Positions 7,014-11,982 of a DNA stretch of 40,613 bases are shown here, in pieces. Made by a program: the position numbers and the translations under genes. This DNA comes from a virus. The DNA lies in IMG/VR virus record IMGVR_UViG_3300032246_000338, positions 1 through 40,613 of that record; one strand, given 5' to 3'. Under the pieces are notes generated by a model. The model worked only from the letters and a program-made list of their open reading frames with translations. It did no database searches and was not told the DNA's origin. Numbering within the stretch: the first letter of the stretch is position 1; the number at the start of each line of letters is the position of its first letter.

Positions 7014-7274
7014 CTATCCTCTGTTGAATGACGGGGCATAGACTGGTTCTATGCTCGCGTTGACTAGATTCCTAGCCCATTCTACGGCTTTCTCCATAGT
7101 ATCAAATGGACCATAGATTACTGTGCTATCCATATCTATTTGAGTTATGGTAATCCAACTGTTCACCATTTGCCCTGATAAGGGCTCGATGATGGTTATG
7201 GATTTGTTTGTGTCGGAATTTTTCTGTCCGTTTAAACGGATGGTATTATTTGCCGAAGTCGAAGTGCTTGTCAT
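7014..7274 (-). CDS. Hypothetical protein downstream of the amidotransferase, 86 aa
   Basis: The preferred start is ATG 7274, inside the end of the amidotransferase gene, preceded by AAAGGA. The upstream part of the open frame reaching 7427 only shadows the amidotransferase. The N-terminus is low-complexity and includes NTIRLNGQK, the residues encoded by a palindrome copy. The C-terminal part (YGPFDTMEKAVEWARNLV) looks like a small alpha/beta domain. It may be a third component of the amidoligase/amidotransferase set, from position only. Confidence 0.5.
   Translation of the reverse strand: MTSTSTSANNTIRLNGQKNSDTNKSITIIEPLSGQMVNSWITITQIDMDSTVIYGPFDTMEKAVEWARNLVNASIEPVYAPSFNRG
7226..7240. repeat. 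Palindrome copy 2 (TCCGTTTAAACGGA core)
   Basis: Palindrome core within the first codons of the 86-aa gene, flanked by TTTCTG as in copy 3. Translated on the minus strand it reads RLNG followed by QK. Confidence 0.85.
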
Positions 7275-8097
7275 AGTACCATGATTCCTTTCGTTGAGCC
7301 ATCTTAGCCTTGTCATGTGATGGTGTCCAGCATAGGCAGTCATCTTCGTATGCACCATAGCAGTCATAGCATGTGTAGCACATCTCGCAGTAGTAAGGAT
7401 TGGAATCCTCATATGCGATAACGCCACATCTACTACACTCGTTGGTGTCTATCAACCCTGCTGAGCATCCTTCTTTATCCTTGGCTGGTGTAGACCAGTA
7501 GGTACTAGATGCCCATGTAGTTGCTGTAGGCACATAAGGCTTGTAGCCATCGTTAGACCACCACATGCCCTCATTGTCCCAATGACCAGCACTCTCGTTG
7601 ATGATATAACATTGCTCCTTGGCGTTAGGGTCTAGGGTGAACACTACAATCTTGCTACCTAGTGACCACTTGCTGACCATAGTCCATACATGGTCATCAT
7701 CTAAGGCGGTAACACCACCCATGGAAGGCAAGGTATCCTCTGCAAAGATGCGCGTATCGCTACGCTTATCGCTAGGTGCTATCTTGATATCTAAGATACC
7801 ATTGTGAGCAAGGTAAGTATCTACATTGCTAGGCACCTTGAATGGGTGACAGTTGTCATCATTCTTGACACCATGCGTAGCATAGCGAGCATGGAACATA
7901 GCATAACTAGACGGGTACTGCTTGCGTACTTCTAGGAACTGTTTGATGATTTTCTTGGATGACATGCCACGACCTGTGACAATGCCATTAGGTGTAATAA
8001 CTGCAAAGCCAAAGCCATGCGGATTATTACAGGATGCACACTCAAGGTCTTTCTTCTTGGGTGTTGAGTTAGGTGATGCTACGACGAGTAGACACAT
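7246..8097 (-). CDS. Class II glutamine amidotransferase-like Ntn hydrolase with zinc-ribbon tail
   Basis: 283 aa if started at ATG 8097, which places the nucleophile Cys at residue 2 (MCLLVVA), as class II amidotransferases need; ATG 8106 is the other option. The family-like blocks HGFGFAV, FHARYATHG (68-76) and AHNG (97-100) fit glutamine binding and the oxyanion hole. Residues 221-256 are a Cys-rich array (CSRCG...CEMCYTCYDC...CLC), probably two or more zinc ribbons. It should release ammonia from glutamine for a partner ligase. It follows the amidoligase by one base, so the two probably work as one enzyme. Confidence 0.75.
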   Translation of the reverse strand: MCLLVVASPNSTPKKKDLECASCNNPHGFGFAVITPNGIVTGRGMSSKKIIKQFLEVRKQYPSSYAMFHARYATHGVKNDDNCHPFKVPSNVDTYLAHNGILDIKIAPSDKRSDTRIFAEDTLPSMGGVTALDDDHVWTMVSKWSLGSKIVVFTLDPNAKEQCYIINESAGHWDNEGMWWSNDGYKPYVPTATTWASSTYWSTPAKDKEGCSAGLIDTNECSRCGVIAYEDSNPYYCEMCYTCYDCYGAYEDDCLCWTPSHDKAKMAQRKESWYYDKHFDFGK

Positions 8098-8098
8098 G

Positions 8099-9331
8099 TT
8101 ATGCACTTACTTTCTGTCCGTTTAAACGGACACTAGGTTCAATGAGTCGCGCCATGCGCTCATTCAGTTCAGGGTACAAGTCTGCATGAGACTCGATATA
8201 GGTCATGAAGGAGTCGGTGCTTAGCCCACCTTCTTTGACTTGATTGACGGACATTACTCGGGTGAACTCAACGCTGGCATGCGCCAAGTCTATATGGGAT
8301 TTGATGGTATCAACCTTGGTAGTACCGCGGAAGATGCGCATCTCTAGGGTTGCTTGGTTCTGTGTATTGACCGCAGAGTATCGGTCACTACGGGTGCCAT
8401 GCTGAATCTTCTCGCGGAAACTACGCCATGTCTTGTAGTTGCGAGAGCCATTCTCATCACGCTCACCATTCCACGCTGATTGCATGACATCGTCGAACTT
8501 AGCCCAACGGCTAGATGAGCGACCAGCGAGAGTCTCGTAGAACACTTGATTGCTATAGACAAGGTTCAAGAATCGGTGCATGTGAGCACCGCCATTGAAT
8601 CCTGTGCGTGAGATGTGGATGTGAACACCGCATGTACCCGTACCCCACGACCTTACTTGATAGGTTTCTCGAAGACCATTCAACACTCTGAATAAATCTT
8701 CTGCTTGATTCTTGTAGAAGTCATGCGACATTGGATGCGTAACCAACTCGAACCCATGATTGAGTGAGCCGTCATGCTTGAGGTACGCCAAGTCCATGCC
8801 CTCCAGTTGGTAAGCATACTCGGATGCCTCACCATAATTCCTACTGCCAGCCTCTACCTCTACCTCAATGCCAAAGAACAAGCGTTCATTCTTATCGGTA
8901 CTGTGGAAGATAGGGTCAGGTCGGTAAGAGTAATCGTGGATAACTCTACTTGAATTACATGACTCGCAACCACTCTCGAAATATTGGTCACATTCATCAC
9001 AGAAGATAGCATTGTTGTCAGCGCAGATATTGCACCAGTAACAGCCCCTATCTTCGATATAGTATGTGCCTTCTGTGCCCCATTCCTCACAGGAATCACA
9101 CCAGTTAGCAGCACGCTCTGTACATGACAGGCACCAACGCGAGCATTGGTCTACCATGCACCAATCGTCATTCTCTGTGCCTATGTCATCACAGCGTTCA
9201 CATATGTAAGCGCAGTCATCACACACCCTATCGTTACTATATGAAACTGTACATGAATTGTCAGAGTTAATGCCAGTTGAACATACCACGCATGTGAACT
9301 CTGAATCATCTTCTGTTTCTATCATAACCAT
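8099..9331 (-). CDS. Amidoligase (glutamate-cysteine-ligase fold) with N-terminal zinc-ribbon array
   Basis: 410 aa (ATG 9331; ATG 9325 is also possible). Residues 14-125 contain 20 cysteines, mostly CxxC pairs, suggesting four or five tandem zinc ribbons. From about 152 the catalytic domain shows FFGIEVEVE, LKHDGSLNHGFELVTHP, TCGVHIHIS and TQNQATLEMRIFRGT, the order of the Amidoligase_2/GCS-fold ligases that form amide bonds using ATP. With the adjoining amidotransferase it should amidate or conjugate a carboxylate, perhaps on peptide, wall or protein substrates. A palindrome lies in its leader and another in its last codons (RLNGQKVSA). Confidence 0.8.
   Translation of the reverse strand: MVMIETEDDSEFTCVVCSTGINSDNSCTVSYSNDRVCDDCAYICERCDDIGTENDDWCMVDQCSRWCLSCTERAANWCDSCEEWGTEGTYYIEDRGCYWCNICADNNAIFCDECDQYFESGCESCNSSRVIHDYSYRPDPIFHSTDKNERLFFGIEVEVEAGSRNYGEASEYAYQLEGMDLAYLKHDGSLNHGFELVTHPMSHDFYKNQAEDLFRVLNGLRETYQVRSWGTGTCGVHIHISRTGFNGGAHMHRFLNLVYSNQVFYETLAGRSSSRWAKFDDVMQSAWNGERDENGSRNYKTWRSFREKIQHGTRSDRYSAVNTQNQATLEMRIFRGTTKVDTIKSHIDLAHASVEFTRVMSVNQVKEGGLSTDSFMTYIESHADLYPELNERMARLIEPSVRLNGQKVSA
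8116..8131. repeat. Palindrome copy 3 (GTCCGTTTAAACGGAC)
   Basis: Perfect 16-bp palindrome at the 3' end of the amidoligase gene, encoding RLNG; 19 bases before the amidotransferase start. Confidence 0.88.
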
Positions 9332-9338
9332 TCCAATC

Positions 9339-9356
9339 TATCCGTTTAAACGGATA
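9339..9356. repeat. Palindrome copy 4 (TATCCGTTTAAACGGATA)
   Basis: Perfect 18-bp palindrome between the promoter at 9391-9419 and the amidoligase start, i.e. just downstream of the expected transcript start. Best placed copy for an operator or roadblock. Confidence 0.9.
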
Positions 9357-9390
9357 ACTACATGAACGCACCATGCGCTCAAGTGGTACT

Positions 9391-9419
9391 AGTCTAAGCC
9401 CTAGCCAAGTTATTGTCAA
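9391..9419 (-). promoter_or_regulatory. Sigma70-type promoter for the amidoligase operon
   Basis: On the minus strand: TTGACA, 17-bp spacer, TAGACT, followed by AG. The TAG of the -10 box is the stop codon of the upstream 59-aa gene. The same TTGACN-17-TAGACT design occurs at 10178 and 10539. Confidence 0.75.
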
Positions 9420-9573
9420 GTAGGGCATCACTTATCTTGCCCCGTAATTGTGACACTTCGATAACTAGGATAGAGAACCCGTTCTTCTTATGGTTCTCCT
9501 CATTAGCCCTAAGTGCCATGCGGATGACCTCAACCTCTCTAGGTGTTAGGTCTAGTAGTAGGTTCTCGTTCAT
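9394..9573 (-). CDS. Small protein with sigma-region-4-like helix, 59 aa
   Basis: Reads MNENLLLDLTPREVEVIRMA, then a Lys/Glu-rich helix and ...GKISDALLDNNLARA. The LTPREVEVIRMAL stretch resembles the first helix of sigma70 region 4 or LuxR-type HTH domains, but the rest of the domain is not evident. ATG 9573 overlaps the stop of the preceding gene (ATGA). It probably binds another protein rather than DNA alone; function unknown. Confidence 0.6.
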   Translation of the reverse strand: MNENLLLDLTPREVEVIRMALRANEENHKKNGFSILVIEVSQLRGKISDALLDNNLARA

Positions 9574-9758
9574 CGCTGGAACTCCATGACTGTCTCAAAG
9601 ACAATATCGTCAAGTTTCTCGGTGAGTTCTCGCCACTCCGCAACGCTAAGGTTATGCCCAAGAATCTCTTGGACAAGTTCATAGTCGAGTTGCGACTGCC
9701 ATGAATTGTTTGTGTCGGAAAAATTCCTCACCAATTCGTCTGATGATTGGTATGTCAT
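9570..9758 (-). CDS. Hypothetical protein, 62 aa
   Basis: Starts at ATG 9758 by TAATG overlap with the small membrane-protein gene. Helical, with LSVAEWRELTEKLDDIVFETV near the end. Its 5' half includes a 15-bp sequence (9706-9720) also present at 7204-7218. No family recognised. Confidence 0.65.
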   Translation of the reverse strand: MTYQSSDELVRNFSDTNNSWQSQLDYELVQEILGHNLSVAEWRELTEKLDDIVFETVMEFQR

Positions 9759-9928
9759 TATTGGAGACCCCAAATTCCATCATCGGTCACTAGGTTGTAC
9801 TGTCTGCGCCAATAATCACGCGACTTGGTGAGCCTGTAATTGGCAATCGCTGTGGTGATGATGACGATAATTGACGAAGTTAGCGCAATCGTTAACGCAA
9901 CCAAGTCACATGCTGACAATGTAATCAT
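9758..9928 (-). CDS. Small single-span membrane protein, 56 aa
   Basis: Reads MITLSACDLVALTIALTSSI and then IVIITTAIANYRLTKSRDYW. Residues 8-30 form one clear transmembrane segment, followed by a positively charged stretch that should stay in the cytoplasm. AAAGGA precedes ATG 9928, and palindrome copy 5 lies immediately upstream in its leader. It may be a superinfection-exclusion or holin-type peptide; unproven. Confidence 0.7.
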   Translation of the reverse strand: MITLSACDLVALTIALTSSIIVIITTAIANYRLTKSRDYWRRQYNLVTDDGIWGLQ

Positions 9929-9944
9929 TTTATATCCTTTGAAC

Positions 9945-9961
9945 TATCCGTTTAAACGGAT
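9945..9961. repeat. Palindrome copy 5 (TATCCGTTTAAACGGAT)
   Basis: Lies between the structured leader (9964-10165) and the start of the small membrane-protein gene. Perfect 14-bp core. Confidence 0.88.
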
Positions 9962-9963
9962 GA

Positions 9964-10171
9964 GGTAACAATCTGTTACCCCGTAGGTGAATGTATCGGT
10001 ATCCGCTATGGTATCGCAAGCGTAGGCGCGTACAACATCATTTCAGGTTGCCCTGCTGATTGACTATACATACCGATACATTCGCGCTCACCGCAGGACT
10101 CGCACCTGCGTAACTACCTTTCGTGAGCCACCAGCCAGCACCGCCCAATTCGGTGCATGGCTATCGCCAAT
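9964..10171 (-). ncRNA. Candidate structured RNA or long folded leader
   Basis: A gene-free stretch directly behind the minus-strand promoter 10178-10206. In order of transcription it contains an 11-bp hairpin with one bulge (10133-10162); a tRNA-like two-helix fold, with a 6-bp closing stem GCTCAC/GTGAGC (10086-10091 with 10123-10128) around a 6-bp stem and 7-base loop TGCGAGT (10092-10110); a 14-bp perfect long-range pairing (9989-10002 with 10070-10083); and a 7-bp hairpin (9964-9980). The loop matches a tRNA T-loop except at one position. It has no anticodon or D arm, so it is not a tRNA. It could be a riboregulator, a decoy, or a leader controlling the membrane-protein gene. Confidence 0.5.
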
Positions 10172-10177
10172 AAGACT

Positions 10178-10206
10178 AGTCTACCATTGGGCTAAGTTCT
10201 AGTCAA
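10178..10206 (-). promoter_or_regulatory. Sigma70-type promoter driving the structured leader
   Basis: Minus strand TTGACT, 17-bp spacer, TAGACT then AG. The -35 hexamer overlaps the stop codon of the 43-aa zinc-finger gene. Predicted transcript start is about 10171, at the edge of the first hairpin. Confidence 0.72.
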
Positions 10207-10330
10207 GCACCCTTTGGGCGTTGGCATGGTCATAGCATATCTTCTCGGTGGGTACACCTAACAAGAACGCATCTGTACCGCTATAGACTAACTCCGTAGA
10301 GTTGCAACCTTCTACCATACATTCTCTCAT
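10199..10330 (-). CDS. Small zinc-finger-like protein, 43 aa
   Basis: Reads MRECMVEGCNSTELVYSGTD, then AFLLGVPTEKICYDHANAQR. Cys4 and Cys9 plus Cys32 and His35 may form one zinc site. ATG 10330 overlaps the upstream stop (ATGA), and AAGGAG lies just before it. Function unknown. Confidence 0.65.
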   Translation of the reverse strand: MRECMVEGCNSTELVYSGTDAFLLGVPTEKICYDHANAQRVLD

Positions 10331-10461
10331 TGTGACTCCTTGTTGGATGACTCGCGCAAAGCGATTACTCCGCGCTCATATCGTTCACGCTCTGCCTTCT
10401 GCTCGTTCAGGATATTAGTCTGAACCTGAAGGTGAGCACTTAACTCATCTAGGTTAATCAT
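10327..10461 (-). CDS. Small helical protein, 44 aa
   Basis: Reads MINLDELSAHLQVQTNILNE and continues with a Glu/Arg-rich helix of coiled-coil type. GGAG stands before ATG 10461 and palindrome copy 6 lies 16 bases upstream, in the leader of promoter 10539-10567. It is translationally coupled to the following zinc-finger gene. Confidence 0.65.
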   Translation of the reverse strand: MINLDELSAHLQVQTNILNEQKAERERYERGVIALRESSNKESQ

Positions 10462-10476
10462 TTCGTACTCCGTTCC

Positions 10477-10492
10477 ATCCGTTTAAGCGGAT
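10477..10492. repeat. Palindrome copy 6 (ATCCGTTTAAGCGGAT)
   Basis: Variant with TTTAAG in place of TTTAAA, so one dyad position is mismatched. Lies in the leader of the 44-aa gene. Confidence 0.85.
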
Positions 10493-10538
10493 GAGATAGT
10501 TGGGCATCAGTAAGAGTAGAACCCTTGCTGATGACTCT

Positions 10539-10567
10539 AGTCTACCCTATAAAGAAGTTTCGGTCAA
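10539..10567 (-). promoter_or_regulatory. Sigma70-type promoter upstream of the 44-aa gene
   Basis: Minus strand TTGACC, 17-bp spacer, TAGACT then AG. Palindrome copy 7 sits 20 bp upstream of the -35 box and copy 6 about 45 bp downstream of the -10 box, so the promoter is bracketed. Confidence 0.72.
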
Positions 10568-10586
10568 GCACCCCTAATGCTTCGTG

Positions 10587-10600
10587 TCCGTTTAAGCGGA
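10587..10600. repeat. Palindrome copy 7 (TCCGTTTAAGCGGA)
   Basis: TTTAAG variant, located just upstream of the promoter at 10539-10567. Confidence 0.85.
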
Positions 10601-10646
10601 TAGGGCGGTGTCATTCGTCAGCCGTTCTTCGGGGTTATCGCCATTC

Positions 10647-10699
10647 GTCGCTCGGTTTGTGTTGGTGGTAGGCGCGTGCCGTCACTCGGTTTGTGTTGG
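10647..10699. repeat. Two-copy direct repeat, 34-bp period
   Basis: GTCRCTCGGTTTGTGTTGG occurs at 10647-10665 and again at 10681-10699, with one difference. The region 10462-10767 (306 bases without a gene) otherwise holds palindromes 6-8, the promoter at 10539 and the terminator at 10716-10747. The GTTTGTGTNGG core also recurs at 7204-7218 and 9706-9720. Confidence 0.75.
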
Positions 10700-10715
10700 C
10701 CGAGAAAAAATAGGC

Positions 10716-10747
10716 AAAAAAATAACCCCACCCCCGAAGGGGTGAGG
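10716..10747 (-). terminator. Rho-independent terminator after the 197-aa gene
   Basis: Read on the minus strand, CCTCACCCC, loop TTCG, then GGGGTGGGG (one mismatch), followed by TTATTTTTTT. The stem is strong and the U-tract long, so the 11361 transcript should mostly stop here. Confidence 0.85.
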
Positions 10748-10760
10748 CTATTCTTTCGGC

Positions 10761-10778
10761 TATCCGTTTAAGCGGATA
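10761..10778. repeat. Palindrome copy 8 (TATCCGTTTAAGCGGATA)
   Basis: TTTAAG variant overlapping the stop codon of the 197-aa gene and lying 13 bases before its terminator. Confidence 0.87.
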
Positions 10779-11361
10779 CCATTGCGTTCTCGATTACAGC
10801 GTGGATTTCCGCTACTGTATCTTTCTGCTCCTCTGTGAGCGTGTTGATGTCTAGCGCGGTGAAGTAAGCGAGGATGTCTCCGAGAGTATCCTTGCTTCCC
10901 TTTGATGCGCTTGCGCTTGCCTTAGCCTTTGGGGCTTGCTTTGCTTTGCGCACAGTTGCAATCTCTTTGGTAAGAGATTCGAGAGACTTCTGTTGCTCAC
11001 CCTTTCCAACCCCGAGGATGTCATAAGATGCCATCGCGGTGCTGAGTTGCTTTGCAACGGGTAGGGCGCTGAAACCCTTGTGAACTTTGCGGAAGTTAAT
11101 CCATGTTGGAATTGCAGGGACATGGGATGCCTTGATGAATGATGACACCTTGCCACTATCCTCTAAGCCTTTGATGAACTTCTTTTTATCTGCAACCGAT
11201 AAGCGAGATTCGAGAGTGAGAACATTGTGAAGATTCACAATGGATTCGACTATCTGAGCCTCAGACTTATTCGATACTTCACACACATTGTTCCATGCGC
11301 TAGTAATCTTTGGAGCCTTAACGATAACTACCTGCTTTGGTGCTTTCTTTGATGCGGTCAT
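10768..11361 (-). CDS. Hypothetical basic protein, 197 aa, first gene of the leftward region
   Basis: Lys/Ala-rich at both the N-terminus (MTASKKAPKQVVIVKAPK) and a linker near residue 140 (KAKQAPKAKASASASKG), with a helical middle domain (SEAQIVESIVNLHNVLTLES; SVADKKKFIKGLEDSGKVSSF). It has its own promoter (11406-11434) and terminator and is therefore expressed as a single gene, probably strongly. The charge suggests nucleic-acid binding. It is a candidate for the factor that acts on the palindromes that flank it, but nothing in the sequence proves this. Confidence 0.75.
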   Translation of the reverse strand: MTASKKAPKQVVIVKAPKITSAWNNVCEVSNKSEAQIVESIVNLHNVLTLESRLSVADKKKFIKGLEDSGKVSSFIKASHVPAIPTWINFRKVHKGFSALPVAKQLSTAMASYDILGVGKGEQQKSLESLTKEIATVRKAKQAPKAKASASASKGSKDTLGDILAYFTALDINTLTEEQKDTVAEIHAVIENAMVSA

Positions 11362-11405
11362 GATGAACTACTTTCTGTTGGGTATGGCGTTGTTGCCATG
11401 CCCTA

Positions 11406-11434
11406 ACTATAGCATCCAACCTATCTATTCGCAA
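11406..11434 (-). promoter_or_regulatory. Sigma70-type promoter for the 197-aa gene
   Basis: Minus strand TTGCGA, 17-bp spacer, TATAGT. Predicted leader of about 38 nt to ATG 11361. Palindrome copy 9 lies 44 bp upstream. Confidence 0.65.
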
Positions 11435-11477
11435 GGGTGCATGAAGTAGGCGTAATACACTTACTTTAGCCCTATGT

Positions 11478-11494
11478 TATCCGTTTAAACGGAT
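11478..11494. repeat. Palindrome copy 9 (TATCCGTTTAAACGGAT)
   Basis: Outermost copy, in the divergent control region between the leftward operon and the late operon. Confidence 0.88.
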
Positions 11495-11654
11495 GATGTA
11501 TGCGGGGGCATGAGCGTAGGTAGATAGTTTACTCTCACATATACGCTCAGAATAACAATCAGCGCATCTTTTGACCCGAGATTTATTAAATCGAGGCGCA
11601 CATATGTATATATACTCCCATAATTATTTTCTGTTATATTTAATACCCCCCTCA

Positions 11655-11671
11655 GAGTACTAAAAGTACTC
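11655..11671. other. Perfect hairpin in the control region
   Basis: GAGTACT-AAA-AGTACTC. Part of the gene-free region 11362-11982, which holds a promoter, palindrome 9, this hairpin, a GlxR-like site, three larger hairpins and the terminase leader. AT-rich runs separate them. No credible gene was seen in it. Confidence 0.6.
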
Positions 11672-11680
11672 CTCGGAGAG

Positions 11681-11696
11681 TGTGACTTACGTCACA
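11681..11696. promoter_or_regulatory. GlxR/Crp-type operator TGTGACTTACGTCACA
   Basis: Matches TGTGANNTANNTCACA, the binding pattern of actinobacterial cAMP-receptor-type regulators (GlxR, Crp), at every defined position. It lies about 290 bp upstream of the terminase gene, in the control region. A host regulator may therefore sense host state to time late or divergent transcription. Confidence 0.6.
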
Positions 11697-11715
11697 TCGT
11701 ACGCTTAAGATATAA

Positions 11716-11742
11716 GGGTTCGGGGAAATACTTCCCCAACCC
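11716..11742. other. Strong inverted repeat
   Basis: GGGTT, a bulged C, GGGGAA, loop ATAC, TTCCCCAACCC: eleven pairs. No U-tract follows on either strand, so it is a structural or attenuator element rather than a classical terminator. Confidence 0.6.
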
Positions 11743-11750
11743 ACTCGGAA

Positions 11751-11772
11751 AAGACCCGTTTGAACGGGTCTT
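11751..11772. terminator. Hairpin AAGACCCG/CGGGTCTT with degenerate palindrome core
   Basis: Eight-pair stem enclosing TTTGAA; the centre CCGTTTGAACGG differs from the nine-copy palindrome core at one position. It may be a bidirectional terminator between the divergent units, or a decayed copy of the operator. Confidence 0.45.
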
Positions 11773-11902
11773 CTATAGTATATATATTCATACGGAGTCG
11801 CTCCGTTTAAGACTCCGCTCCTCCTATATATATATTAAAATTTTTTCAAAATGCCCCCCTTATGCCGTTTATAGGGTACGTTAAATCGGCGTTTAGTACA
11901 GA

Positions 11903-11960
11903 CCCAGAGACTGCTGCAGAAAAGCCTGGGTACCCCACCCTCTGCTTTAGCAAGGTGGGG
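11903..11960 (+). promoter_or_regulatory. Double hairpin in the terminase leader
   Basis: CCCAG/CTGGG (11903-11907 with 11926-11930) followed by CCCCACC/GGTGGGG (11933-11939 with 11954-11960) with a further TGCT/AGCA pairing in the second loop. It ends 22 bases before the terminase ATG. It may be a translational control element or part of a packaging site; no sequence proof for either. Confidence 0.5.
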
Positions 11961-11982
11961 ATTATCTTTATGATAGGATGCT

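Noticed and set aside
10086-10128. tRNA gene on the minus strand
   Set aside because: Acceptor and T-arm-like helices exist but the 12 bases between them cannot hold D and anticodon arms; kept only as part of a structured RNA candidate.
5744-11494. CRISPR array formed by the repeated palindromes
   Set aside because: Spacing is irregular (about 110 bp to 1.5 kb), copies are only 14-18 bp, and real genes lie between them.
11560-11625. Late promoter at TTGACC or the TATA-rich stretch
   Set aside because: No -35/-10 pair with 16-18 bp spacing was found on the plus strand; the late promoter remains unidentified.
11903-11960. cos site
   Set aside because: Position near terminase is suggestive but no end or overhang can be seen from sequence, so only a hairpin is reported.
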